The notes beneath the pieces were generated by a model. It did no database searches. It was not told the origin of the DNA and saw only the letters and a program-made list of their open reading frames with translations. A DNA stretch of 31,496 bases from CAZHZT01 sp964537285. GTDB lineage: Bacteria; Bacteroidota; Bacteroidia; Chitinophagales; Saprospiraceae. The DNA lies in the NCBI GenBank assembly GCA_964537285.1, contig CAZHZT010000066.1:1-31496 (forward strand), written 5' to 3'. Position numbers and translations under genes: made by a program. Of this stretch, positions 8,666 to 16,883 are shown in pieces (the stretch's first letter is position 1; each line of letters starts with the position of its first letter).

Positions 8666-9687
8666 ACTTTTTCTTCATTTTCCGAATCATCTATTTCATT
8701 TAATTCTCCCTGATATTGTGTACTGACGGCAATAGCTTCATAGCCTTGTTCATTGAGCCACTTTGCAAAGTTTTCGGTGTACCCATGCGTAACGTAAATG
8801 CGTTGCGCTCCGGTAGCATTGACCGCCTCGTTCAGTCCATCCCAATCTGCATGGTCAGAAAGTACAAATCCTCTGTCAGCAGCACGTCGCCGACGTGTTC
8901 CCCTAAGAGCCATCCATCCGGAAGCCATGCCAACGGAGTAAGGCTGGAATCGCTTCATCCAGGCCGATCCTACAGCTGCTGGAGTCGCTAAGACCAAATG
9001 GCCGGGAAATTCCTTCTTTTTCATACTGGCCACGATCCTGGTCGTATCCGGAAGCTTCAATTTTTGAGCTCTAAGCACTTTATTGACATTTTCTATGGCA
9101 CCGTGGGTGTAGATGGTGCCTATTGAAGGGTCAAGATGCTTTAGCAAACGTTGAGCTTTGCCCAAAGCGTATCCGGTAAGAACACTCACTTTATTTTGTT
9201 CTTTATTTGATCTCCACCAATCATTAATTTCCTTGAAGATCTCTGCTTGAGGCCGCCAGCGATATATGGGGAGGCCGAATGTGGATTCGGTGATAAAGGT
9301 GTGGCATTTAACGGCTTCAAAGGGAGTGCAAACCTTATCATTTTCTAATTTATAATCTCCTGAAGCTACCCATACTTCCCCTTTGTATTCAACCCTGATT
9401 TGTGCAGATCCGATTATATGACCCGCAGGGTGGAAGGAAAACGTTACACCATTTATTTTTGTGCTTTCCCCGTAGGCCAGGCTTTCAATATTGATATGAC
9501 TTCCTAAGCGGTAACGAATGACAGGTTTTGCCAGGTGTGTGCACAGATAATGCTTGTGCCCCCAGCGAGAATGATCGGCATGGCCATGAGTAATCAAAGC
9601 CCTTTTCACCGGTTTCCACGGGTCGATATAAACATCGGCGGGCTCGCAGTATATGCCTTTTTCTGTAAATTGCAATAAATTTTTCAC
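8662..9687 (-). CDS. Ligase-associated DNA damage response exonuclease (MBL fold)
   Basis: A 341-residue metallo-beta-lactamase/beta-CASP type nuclease and the first gene of the minus-strand repair operon. The zinc site THGHADH gives H34, H36, D38 and H39. GHIIGSAQ, ASGDYK, ESTFGLP and the C-terminal SDHADW are the other expected motifs of the SNM1/Artemis-like nuclease superfamily. The neighbours (ligase, helicase, PdeM) match the known ligase-associated cassette. The gene starts only 32 bases from the divergent ctlX start, so the operon promoter must overlap that gap or lie within ctlX. I found no clear TAnnTTTG box on the minus strand there. Confidence 0.94.
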   Translation of the reverse strand: MKNLLQFTEKGIYCEPADVYIDPWKPVKRALITHGHADHSRWGHKHYLCTHLAKPVIRYRLGSHINIESLAYGESTKINGVTFSFHPAGHIIGSAQIRVEYKGEVWVASGDYKLENDKVCTPFEAVKCHTFITESTFGLPIYRWRPQAEIFKEINDWWRSNKEQNKVSVLTGYALGKAQRLLKHLDPSIGTIYTHGAIENVNKVLRAQKLKLPDTTRIVASMKKKEFPGHLVLATPAAVGSAWMKRFQPYSVGMASGWMALRGTRRRRAADRGFVLSDHADWDGLNEAVNATGAQRIYVTHGYTENFAKWLNEQGYEAIAVSTQYQGELNEIDDSENEEKV

Positions 9688-9719
9688 ATCACTCTAACGA
9701 AATCAAGGATTTTTAGTTT

Positions 9720-10661
9720 ATGGAGTATCTAAAACAAACAGCCCAAAGGGTGTTAATGATCCGTCCTGCTTCTTTTGGGGCCAACCCGGAAACTGCTGCA
9801 AGCAATGCCTTCCAGCAAAGTACAACTTCTCTTGATCCTAAAAATATTCAAAATCAGGCTTTGCGTGAGTTTGATGCGATGGTAGAGAAAATGACCTTGC
9901 ATGATATTGATGTAATGGTGTTTGAAGATTCTGAAGATGTCATTAAACCGGACGCCGTTTTCCCGAATAATTGGTTTTCCACTCATTCCGGCGGGACTTT
10001 TATCTATTATCCCATGTACTCTAAAATACGCAGAAAAGAACGCCGGGTAGATGTCATGGAAGCACTAAAGCTAGATTACCAGATCGATCAAATTCTTTTT
10101 TTGGAAGATTTTGAAAGTGAAGAAAGGTATTTGGAAGGAACCGGGAGCCTCGTTCTAGACCGGGTTAATCGCATGGCATATGCTTGCTCAAGCATTCGTA
10201 CAGATAGAAAGGTATTGGAAGTTTTTTGTGATAATATGGGGTTTGAATACCAACTTTTTGAAGCGTTCGACGCTGACGGGAAAGCCATCTATCACACTAA
10301 TGTAGTAATGGCTGTAGGGGATGGTTTTGTGGTGATTTGCTTGCAATCCATTAAGGATGAACACCAAAGAAAACAACTAACGGAGTTATTTGAAATGCAC
10401 CACCAGGAGGTAATTGAACTTGATTTTAAACAACTGCATGCTTTTGCCGGTAACTTGCTTCAGATAGAAAATAAAAAACAAGAAAAAATAATTGTACTAT
10501 CTGATACAGCCCTGAAATCCTTAGGTCAGGATCAGTTAGCACAATTGAAACGTTTCGGAATGCTTCTGCCGGTTGAGATCCCAACGATAGAAAAGTTCGG
10601 AGGCGGAAGTGCCAGGTGTATGATAGCGGAGATTTTCTTGAACAGGCGAGAGGAAGTATAA
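9720..10661 (+). CDS. ctlX: Citrulline utilisation hydrolase CtlX (arginine deiminase-like fold)
   Basis: A 313-residue cytoplasmic amidinotransferase/deiminase-fold protein. The N-terminus VLMIRPASFGANPETA, the PNNWFSTH substrate-loop motif, H192 (IYHTNVV) and C300 (GGSARCM) fit the CtlX family, which is known to hydrolyse citrulline in a few bacteria. No other arginine or citrulline genes are nearby. The start is 32 bases from the divergent exonuclease start. The last six codons and the stop are part of a perfect 40-bp palindrome, so the C-terminal NRREEV is mirrored on the other side of the terminator. Activity as an arginine or dimethylarginine deiminase cannot be excluded from sequence alone. 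Confidence 0.88.
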   Translation: MEYLKQTAQRVLMIRPASFGANPETAASNAFQQSTTSLDPKNIQNQALREFDAMVEKMTLHDIDVMVFEDSEDVIKPDAVFPNNWFSTHSGGTFIYYPMYSKIRRKERRVDVMEALKLDYQIDQILFLEDFESEERYLEGTGSLVLDRVNRMAYACSSIRTDRKVLEVFCDNMGFEYQLFEAFDADGKAIYHTNVVMAVGDGFVVICLQSIKDEHQRKQLTELFEMHHQEVIELDFKQLHAFAGNLLQIENKKQEKIIVLSDTALKSLGQDQLAQLKRFGMLLPVEIPTIEKFGGGSARCMIAEIFLNRREEV

Positions 10662-10722
10662 AAAATAAACCATTGCCCTTGAAAGGGCAATGGTTTATTT
10701 TTTATACTTCCTCTCGCCTGTT
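10641..10722. terminator. Perfect 40-bp palindromic bidirectional terminator
   Basis: Left arm 10641-10680 and right arm 10683-10722 are exact reverse complements with a 2-base spacer. The inner part is a classical bidirectional terminator: an A tract, the stem CCATTGCCCTT/AAGGGCAATGG, then a T tract. The outer 20 bp (AACAGGCGAGAGGAAGTATA and its complement) is the end of the ctlX coding sequence, copied in inverted orientation. It separates ctlX from the convergent GWxTD gene, whose stop is 13 bases further on. Confidence 0.9.
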
Positions 10723-10734
10723 GTTTAAGAGCGA

Positions 10735-12171
10735 CTAAAAGTCATTAAAGAAACGCGATGCGTTCCTGTTAAAATTATCTCTCACATTACCATTATCAAT
10801 CTCATCGGCAGCTTTGCGGTACAGCTCAGCTTCCCAATTTGGGTTCGAGCGTTCATTGCGGGCGGTTGAATGCAGCAAAATGTAGTCATTAGAAGCCAGA
10901 GAAGGGTTATAAAAAATGAACTTCACATTTACCTGACGTGTAGCAGGGAAGTCGTAATAGGTCCAAATCTCATAAGGAGGAGCCATGGCATCGTTCTTTT
11001 CAGAGATCATATCATCGGGCTGGCCGTATTTCAGGTACATATAACCTCTATCTGTTTCAAAGCCGTAGCCAAAACCAGAATTGTATTTTTCGTCAACTGC
11101 ACGGGCAATAGCCATGTATTCATCATATGCTGCTCTTGGGTTGTTGGGGTTGCGTTCGGCCCAAAACATGAAGAGGACACGTCTCTGAGTTTCAAGGTCT
11201 TCGGCTTTGCCAATAGCCAGATTCAGCATTTCCACCTGAGGGCCGGTCACTATAGGAGAAATTGCCTTTAGACTATAACGAAGCGCATCTTGATCCAATT
11301 GGGCAACAAACTCGTCTTCCAGCTGCTTGTCATCAATTCCGGTTATTTCTATAGAGAGGTATGGGTTCGAACGTTGGAAAGAGATCGTTTTGGTGCTGAG
11401 TAGCTCCTGAGCGCTATTGCGCACTTCTACGGTCAAGTTGTAATTTCCGGAGGGGAGTTTGGTGATGTCCTTTTGTATTAAGATAGCATTTACGGGACGC
11501 GGAGCTACAGTCTTGTGCCCAACCATAAGAGGAGCAGATTTTCCTTCGCTTTTTATTTCGTCAATAGCATAACGGACCATAAAAGGATCGGTCAGGTGTT
11601 TGTCAGCATTGTAAACTTCAGAATAAAAGACTAATCTGTCACAATGTTTGGTATAAAAATTAAAAGGAAGCGGTTCAAGGAAATAGCCACTCTTGGTCAT
11701 TGGCCCTTGTTGCTCGGCTTTTTGAAAATTGTTTATGAGTTGTATATCCGATTGAGCCAACGCATCATCAGGATAATCTACAGAAATAGGAGAGGAGTAA
11801 GAGGCTACATTTCTTTCATCAAACATATCTTTGACTGAAACCCTTAGGTTGTATTCTCCGTTTGCAAGGGCATAGCGTTTCATATCGAAAAAATCGAGTT
11901 GATATATGCTGGAGGGGCCGTCAAGCATATATTTATCGAACTTAACGATGTTTTCCCCTTGTTCAAACAAGATAACAACCTCTACCTTTGCGCGGAGGCT
12001 GGAGTCGGGAGCTACTTCATTCTTCAAGGTAGGGCCTACCATGTAAAGGTAGACTTCTATGTATTGGCCAACGGGACTGTTAAAGGTGGCATAGGTGATG
12101 CTTGCATCGAGTGCGTGTAAATGGACTTGAATACAAGAGATAAAAAACAGAAGCGCATATAATTTTTTCAT
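10735..12171 (-). CDS. GWxTD domain-containing secreted protein
   Basis: A 478-residue exported protein with a short signal peptide (MKKLYALLFFISCIQVHLHA). The middle is beta-rich and repetitive. Around residues 365-385 is the family signature, here GFETDRGYMYLKYGQPDD, corresponding to the GWxTD-RG-YI-YG-PD pattern of Bacteroidota GWxTD proteins. A YEIWTYYD stretch follows, as is usual in this family. The biochemical role of the domain is unknown. The gene is convergent with ctlX and shares its bidirectional terminator. A cluster of repeat B copies lies just upstream of its start, in its likely promoter region. Confidence 0.88.
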   Translation of the reverse strand: MKKLYALLFFISCIQVHLHALDASITYATFNSPVGQYIEVYLYMVGPTLKNEVAPDSSLRAKVEVVILFEQGENIVKFDKYMLDGPSSIYQLDFFDMKRYALANGEYNLRVSVKDMFDERNVASYSSPISVDYPDDALAQSDIQLINNFQKAEQQGPMTKSGYFLEPLPFNFYTKHCDRLVFYSEVYNADKHLTDPFMVRYAIDEIKSEGKSAPLMVGHKTVAPRPVNAILIQKDITKLPSGNYNLTVEVRNSAQELLSTKTISFQRSNPYLSIEITGIDDKQLEDEFVAQLDQDALRYSLKAISPIVTGPQVEMLNLAIGKAEDLETQRRVLFMFWAERNPNNPRAAYDEYMAIARAVDEKYNSGFGYGFETDRGYMYLKYGQPDDMISEKNDAMAPPYEIWTYYDFPATRQVNVKFIFYNPSLASNDYILLHSTARNERSNPNWEAELYRKAADEIDNGNVRDNFNRNASRFFNDF

Positions 12172-12211
12172 AACCTTAGAGATTGGTCGGTTTTTAAAAA
12201 AAAAGTCAGGT

Positions 12212-12353
12212 TTTGATAAATTGCGTGGAACGAAAAATAGATAGCGTTCTTTGACAAATTGCGTAGAACTTCAAAATGATACGCCTTGAATGCCCTTGTG
12301 GCTGATAGGTTTATCATTTTGAAGTTCCATTTCTCACAATTTATGTCAAAGAA
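12212..12353. repeat. Repeat B cluster: direct copy plus inverted pair
   Basis: Three copies of repeat B fill this gap. TTTGATAAATTGCGTGGAAC (12212-12231) is repeated with two changes at 12250-12269. The unit at 12247-12281 is inverted relative to 12312-12353, and 30 bases separate the two, so a long imperfect hairpin can form. The 12308-12353 copy matches window bases 1-46 at 43 of 46 positions. The region lies upstream of the minus-strand GWxTD gene and downstream of the lipocalin gene. No reading frame is apparent. The rest of the gap, up to 12461, holds only a short match (ATTATTAGCGG at 12404) to 13217. Confidence 0.75.
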
Positions 12354-12461
12354 TTATAGATCGTAATAGGGTTTTAATCCAATCTGTATTATTCAAAGAT
12401 AGGATTATTAGCGGATAAACGCAAGCCACAATAATCTATAAGTCAGCTTCCTGGCAATCAC

Positions 12462-12857
12462 TTAATTGGGTTCAGAGGTAGTCTTGCGGCGCAAGATTAA
12501 GCGAAAAATGACGTTATTAAAAATGGTTTTTAAAACGAGCTGATCGGGCTCCGCCCTGTCAATCCGGAAACGCAAAGAGGAACCGGCCTGGATGATCAGG
12601 TTGTTTCGGAGGGTAAATTTTTTTTCTTCCGCTTCACCTTGTAAATTGAAGTTGGAAACCATCAGGCCGTTTTCTTTGAACTCAAAAAAAGTATTGTCCA
12701 AAGAATTGGTCTGTTCGCCATTGCGTTCGGCCCTTTCCAAAAACCAATTACCAACAATGAGACCCGAATAGTCTTTTTGTTCTTCCTGAGAACAAGAGCT
12801 TATCAATGCAATAAAAACCGTACATAAAAACAACAATGGAACACGTTTTCTAATCAT
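12462..12857 (-). CDS. Lipocalin-like family lipoprotein
   Basis: A 131-residue lipoprotein precursor. The signal peptide ends in a lipobox (LISSC), with the acylated cysteine at residue 22, so the mature protein is probably membrane-anchored. The mature part (GNWFLERAERNG, FFEFKENGLM, a series of short beta strands, then LVLKTIFNNVIFRLILRRK) has the pattern of small Bacteroidota lipocalin-like proteins, where a GxW motif opens a beta barrel. No ligand is known. It stands alone, with repeat-rich gaps on both sides. The family assignment rests on pattern only and is moderately certain. Confidence 0.72.
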   Translation of the reverse strand: MIRKRVPLLFLCTVFIALISSCSQEEQKDYSGLIVGNWFLERAERNGEQTNSLDNTFFEFKENGLMVSNFNLQGEAEEKKFTLRNNLIIQAGSSLRFRIDRAEPDQLVLKTIFNNVIFRLILRRKTTSEPN

Positions 12858-12863
12858 ACTAGT

Positions 12864-12871
12864 TATTTTTG
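12864..12871 (+). promoter_or_regulatory. Possible -7 box TATTTTTG (plus strand)
   Basis: This is a perfect match to the Bacteroidota TAnnTTTG box, lying just outside the start of the divergent lipocalin gene. A transcript from here would cross the repeat C element and the large palindrome before the peptidase gene, about 500 bases away. I see no clear -33 element, so it may be chance. Confidence 0.25.
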
Positions 12872-12874
12872 TTT

Positions 12875-12933
12875 AATCCTCTGTAATCTAATTTTCTTCA
12901 AAATGTTTATTAACTTAGGTTACAGAGTATTAA
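12875..12933. repeat. Palindromic repeat C, shortened copy
   Basis: The left arm AATCCTCTGTAATCTAA (12875-12891) and right arm TTAGGTTACAGAGTATT (12915-12931) are inverted, with 15 of 17 pairs. The right half, from about 12896 to 12933, matches the right half of the 19071-19166 copy with three differences in 38 bases. The two are therefore copies of one element, and this one has lost most of its left half. Confidence 0.75.
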
Positions 12934-12934
12934 G

Positions 12935-13199
12935 GTTGTTTTAAATAGTAATTAATTGCTCTTGGCAGGCTTATTTTTTACCGGATGGTTAAGTAATTCA
13001 CGGAAACGGACTATATAAATAACCTTTGCCCGCTGTAGAAGTATTTTTTGCCTGGAGATCGACACTTTTTTGGGGTTTTTGAAGAAAAACCCCAAAAAAG
13101 TGTCGATCTCCAACTCAAAGACCTTCTTGCCAAGGGCATCGATAGTTTATTCAGTTTAATTCCGTGAACTACTTACAATGAACTACTTTTAAAACAACT
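12935..13199. repeat. Large nested palindrome with a perfect 27-bp central hairpin
   Basis: The centre is exact: arm 13054-13080, loop GAAG, arm 13085-13111, containing CGACACTTTTTTGGGG and its complement. Around it are concentric weaker arms: AAGTAATTCACGGAA (12991-13005) with TTCCGTGAACTACTT (13160-13174), and GTTGTTTTAAATAGTAATTA (starting at 12937) with the stretch at about 13177-13199. No open frame of note is present. The structure could be a structured RNA, a MITE-like relic or a cruciform. It lies in the divergent gap between the lipocalin and peptidase genes. Confidence 0.7.
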
Positions 13200-13224
13200 A
13201 TTTCAGAATAAAGTCTATTATTAG

Positions 13225-13313
13225 CGGTAAACGGGGAACGGGTTTCTTTTGGATTTTGAAGCAAAAGGCCTCAAAATATTTCCCCATTCTCCGTCCTCCG
13301 TTCCCCGTCAACC
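13225..13313. repeat. Repeat D inverted pair, copy 1
   Basis: CGGTAAACGGGGAACGG (from 13225) is mirrored by CCGTTCCCCGTCAACC (to 13312) with about 55 bases between, so an imperfect hairpin can form. The same GGGGAACGG core recurs at 16884-16939. It lies 70 bases upstream of the peptidase gene. The rest of the gap from 13199 to the gene is AT-rich and shows no other feature I can support. Confidence 0.65.
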
Positions 13314-13383
13314 CTAAATGGTTAACGAACAAAGAACGGAATAAGATATATTTAGGTTTTTAACTCTTTACAATAAATTTAAT

Positions 13384-15069
13384 TTGAATTGTTTTTTTAA
13401 ACACATTAAGAGTAAAGTGATAATACTGCTTTTACTCTTTATTGCCTCTTTTCCTTCTTTTGGTCAAAGAGATTTTTATCGCTTTCATCCATTTTCGAAG
13501 GCCGATACTTTAAGAGGTATGCTTAGCCCTGAACGTTTATGTTACGATGTGCATTTTTATGATTTATTTGTTGAAGTGAATATCCAGGATAGAAGTTTAA
13601 AAGGGTATAACGATATTTATTTTAGAGCTGACAGCAGCTTTCAGAGGCTCCAGATTGATCTTTTCCACAATATGTCCCTGGATAGCATTCTTTTTGAAGG
13701 TGAAGCGCTTGATTTTGAAAGGTCCTTCAATGCCGTTTTTGTGGATTTCCCCATCCAGAATGAAGGAGCCTACAACAAATTCAGAGTGTTTTTTCACGGC
13801 CAACCAAAGGAAGCGGCCGATCCTCCTTGGGATGGAGGCTTCGTTTGGGAAAAAGATAAAAATAACAATCCATGGATTGGAGTAAGTTGTGAAGGCCTGG
13901 GCGCTAGTTTATGGTGGCCGAACAAAGATCATTTATCCGATGAACCGGATAGCATGAATATACAAATCGTAATTCCGGATAGCCTTTATTGTGTGTCTAA
14001 CGGAAACCTGCGGGAAGTACAAATTCTTCCTCAGGGAAAATTGCTCTTCGACTGGTTTGTTTCCTATCCTATTAATAACTATAATGTGAGCTTAAATATA
14101 GGGGATTATGTACACTTTACTGATGTATATATGGCTCACGACAGCCAGCTCTTGAACTGCGATTACTATGTAATGCCCTATAACCTGAGCAAAGCTCAAA
14201 AACACTTTAAACAAGTTTCTAGTGTTTTGAGCTGTTATGAGTACTATTTCGGGAAATATCCTTTCTGGGAAGACGGTTATGCCTTGGTAGAGTCTCCTTA
14301 CTTCGGTATGGAGCATCAAAGTGCTATTGCGTATGGTAATCAATACCAAAAAGGATATCTTGGCGAAATGATTCCGCGCGGAATGAGTTGGGACTACATA
14401 ATTGTTCACGAAACGGCTCATGAATGGTGGGGTAATAGCGTAAGTTGCCGAGACCACGGTGAAATGTGGCTGCACGAATCACTGGCAACTTACATGGAGG
14501 CCTTGTATGTAGAGTGCGTTTATGGTTTTGAACAGGCTTTAAAATACCTTAACTTTCAGAGGCCGTTGATCGAAAATAAAGAACCCGTTCACGGGCCTTA
14601 CAACGTGAACTGGCACAAGTGGGAAGGATCTGATCATTATTACAAGGGTGCCTGGATGATTCATACGCTCAGAAGTATTGTCAATGACGATGAGCTTTGG
14701 TTTGGTTTCCTGAGGGAGTTTTATGAAAAAAATAAATTTCAATGCATCGGCACTCAGGACTTTATTGCGCACTGGAATACGGCTTCCGGGAAGGATTACA
14801 CTCCTTTTTTTGAACAATATCTGTATTTTCCGGAGCCCCCAACCCTTGAATATAAACTCAAGAATAATGAAAACGGCCTAAGCTTTTCTTTTCGTTGGCG
14901 CACAGATGTTGAACGTTTCAGCATGCCTATGGGTTTTTATATACAAAATCTACTGCTTCGGGTTCATCCTACCGATGAATGGCAGGAGATTTTTTTAAAC
15001 GTAAGTTCTATCAGTGATTTTTCTCTGGCTACAGAGCTTTTTTATGTCAATACAGAACAACTTGATTAG
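13384..15069 (+). CDS. M1 family metallopeptidase, exported
   Basis: A 561-residue zinc aminopeptidase-like protein of the M1 (gluzincin) family. The exopeptidase loop is GMEHQ at 308-312, as often found in Bacteroidota. The zinc site is HETAH at 342-346 with the third ligand in WLHESLATYME. An N-terminal signal peptide (hydrophobic VIILLLLFIASFPSFGQ after KHIKSK) indicates export. The start codon is TTG at 13384. A GTG at 13417 is possible but would lose the basic n-region. The C-terminal helical domain of large M1 enzymes is absent, and the length is that of the short M1 group. The stop is followed with no gap by the histidine kinase start, so the two are co-translated. Confidence 0.9.
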   Translation: MNCFFKHIKSKVIILLLLFIASFPSFGQRDFYRFHPFSKADTLRGMLSPERLCYDVHFYDLFVEVNIQDRSLKGYNDIYFRADSSFQRLQIDLFHNMSLDSILFEGEALDFERSFNAVFVDFPIQNEGAYNKFRVFFHGQPKEAADPPWDGGFVWEKDKNNNPWIGVSCEGLGASLWWPNKDHLSDEPDSMNIQIVIPDSLYCVSNGNLREVQILPQGKLLFDWFVSYPINNYNVSLNIGDYVHFTDVYMAHDSQLLNCDYYVMPYNLSKAQKHFKQVSSVLSCYEYYFGKYPFWEDGYALVESPYFGMEHQSAIAYGNQYQKGYLGEMIPRGMSWDYIIVHETAHEWWGNSVSCRDHGEMWLHESLATYMEALYVECVYGFEQALKYLNFQRPLIENKEPVHGPYNVNWHKWEGSDHYYKGAWMIHTLRSIVNDDELWFGFLREFYEKNKFQCIGTQDFIAHWNTASGKDYTPFFEQYLYFPEPPTLEYKLKNNENGLSFSFRWRTDVERFSMPMGFYIQNLLLRVHPTDEWQEIFLNVSSISDFSLATELFYVNTEQLD

Positions 15070-16116
15070 ATGAAGACTTATAAGTTACGTTTCCTGTCGT
15101 ATTTTGTCATCGCCTATATGATCCTGGCTTTTAGTTGGTGGACAGTGCTCCTGTTTATAAAAAACCAGGATGCTTTCCGTGCCAAAAAGGAACATCTTCT
15201 TTTAGTTACAATCGCTGATAGAGGTATTAGCAGCTTTGAAGAGTTCGAAGAGCTGGAAAGCTATCAAAAACTAAAGGAAGAGTATGATAAACAATACTGG
15301 ATGATCTTGGGAGAAGCAACGGTTTTTGTCATCAGTATTGTCTTGGGAACATGGCTGATCAACCGGGCTTTTCATAAAGAGGTACTCGCTGCCCAACAAA
15401 AACGCAACTTCTTACTCTCTATTACTCATGAACTCAAATCGCCCATCGCTTCGATCCAGCTAGTGCTGGAAACGATAAAAAAACGACGAACTCTGGACGA
15501 AAGCCGGCTGCTACAACTCACCAACAGCGGTCTCAAAGAGTCTGGCCGTCTTTTTTCGCTGGTAAGTGATTTATTGCTTGCCGCGAAAATGGAAACAACC
15601 TATGAACCATACCTGGAGAGAGTTAACCTGGAAGTAGTTTTAAATGATATCGTCGACAAGTTTAGTGTTAGTTATCCGGAAGCAACTTTGCAGCTGGAAG
15701 TAGATGAACAACTTCCCAATATAAAGGCTGATTTGTTTGGGTTGACAACGATCGCTCATAACCTAATTGAAAATGCTATCAAGTATTCTCCCTCACCGGC
15801 CCATGTCAAAATAGTGGCTAAAGGCCAAAAGCAATGGCTGGATCTAAAGTTTATTGATGAAGGAATTGGTATTGAGGAGGCGCAGAAGAAACAGGTTTTC
15901 CAGCAGTTTTATCGCATAGGAAATGAAGATACCCGTAAAACCAAAGGAACCGGGCTGGGCTTGTATATTGTTCACCAATTGGTAAAAGCACAGGGAGGGA
16001 AAATTAAAATCACAGATAACAAACCTAAAGGGACTATTTTCCACATCGAAATGCCAATTAGAACCTTCTTCTCAACCATTGAGCAGGAAAATGGTTTAGT
16101 ATTGAATCAAAGCTGA
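15070..16116 (+). CDS. Sensor histidine kinase
   Basis: A 348-residue membrane kinase. Transmembrane segments lie at about 9-30 and 78-97 and flank a periplasmic stretch of only about 45 residues that is rich in charged residues. The HisKA domain contains H120 (SITHELKSP). The ATPase domain has the N box (HNLIENAIKYSP), G1 (DEGIGIE), F (QQFYRIG) and G2 (GTGLGLYIV). All expected motifs are intact. It starts directly after the M1 peptidase stop and is followed 58 bases later by a response regulator. The signal is unknown. The tight link to an exported peptidase suggests that it senses the envelope or peptide products, but that is inference. Confidence 0.95.
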   Translation: MKTYKLRFLSYFVIAYMILAFSWWTVLLFIKNQDAFRAKKEHLLLVTIADRGISSFEEFEELESYQKLKEEYDKQYWMILGEATVFVISIVLGTWLINRAFHKEVLAAQQKRNFLLSITHELKSPIASIQLVLETIKKRRTLDESRLLQLTNSGLKESGRLFSLVSDLLLAAKMETTYEPYLERVNLEVVLNDIVDKFSVSYPEATLQLEVDEQLPNIKADLFGLTTIAHNLIENAIKYSPSPAHVKIVAKGQKQWLDLKFIDEGIGIEEAQKKQVFQQFYRIGNEDTRKTKGTGLGLYIVHQLVKAQGGKIKITDNKPKGTIFHIEMPIRTFFSTIEQENGLVLNQS

Positions 16117-16174
16117 ATTGAGCGTCAGTTTCTGCTCATCTTGAGCTGCTTATCTTTAAATCAAAGGACTTTTT

Positions 16175-16867
16175 ATGAGAATCTTATTAGTGGAAGACGA
16201 AGAAAATATCCAGAACGTCGTTCGGTTGAATTTAGAAATGGAGGACTATGAAGTGGTTACTTCCGATGATGGGAAAGATGCACTTAAAAAAATCAATGAA
16301 CAACATTTTGATTTGCTTATCCTCGATGTTATGCTCCCCAACGTGGATGGTTTTCAGATCTGTGAACAGTTTCGGTTGAGAGATCGTGCAACTCCTGTAC
16401 TTTTTCTTACTGCAAAGGACACAGCCCAGGATCGTATCGATGGATTGAAAATAGGGGCCGATGACTACCTAACCAAACCCTTCAATCTGGAAGAACTTCT
16501 ACTACGCGTTCAGAACCTTCTCAAAAGAACCGCTAAAACTTCTTTGGATGTTTCTTCAGACAAGTATGCTTTTGGGAATAATAAAATTAATTTTTCTACT
16601 TACGAGGCCATTGGCAACCCTGGCAGCTTTACACTCACAAAGAAGGAAGCACTGCTGCTCCGGTTGTTAATTGATCGCAAAAACGAAGTCGTTTCCCGCC
16701 AGCAAATCCTCCAGGCGGTATGGGGATATGATGTTTATCCTTCTACCCGTACTATCGATAACTTCATCCTGTCCTTCAGAAAATATTTCGAAGAGGATCC
16801 TAAAAATCCCAAGTTCTTTATCTCCGTAAGAGGGGTAGGGTATAAATATAAAGAACCTCAAAACTAA
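16175..16867 (+). CDS. OmpR/PhoB-type response regulator
   Basis: A 230-residue regulator. The receiver domain has the acidic pair E7/D8, phospho-acceptor D51 (LILDVMLP), T79 (LFLTAKD) and K101 (YLTKPF). The C-terminal half is a winged-helix DNA-binding domain (LTKKEALLLRLL, then the VWGYDVYPSTRTIDNFI recognition region). It is the likely partner of the kinase just upstream and probably shares its transcript. An AAAGGA stretch precedes the ATG. The gene runs into the palindromic repeat D element, which separates it from convergent phzF. Confidence 0.96.
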   Translation: MRILLVEDEENIQNVVRLNLEMEDYEVVTSDDGKDALKKINEQHFDLLILDVMLPNVDGFQICEQFRLRDRATPVLFLTAKDTAQDRIDGLKIGADDYLTKPFNLEELLLRVQNLLKRTAKTSLDVSSDKYAFGNNKINFSTYEAIGNPGSFTLTKKEALLLRLLIDRKNEVVSRQQILQAVWGYDVYPSTRTIDNFILSFRKYFEEDPKNPKFFISVRGVGYKYKEPQN

Positions 16868-16883
16868 ATCGCGGAAAACGGTT

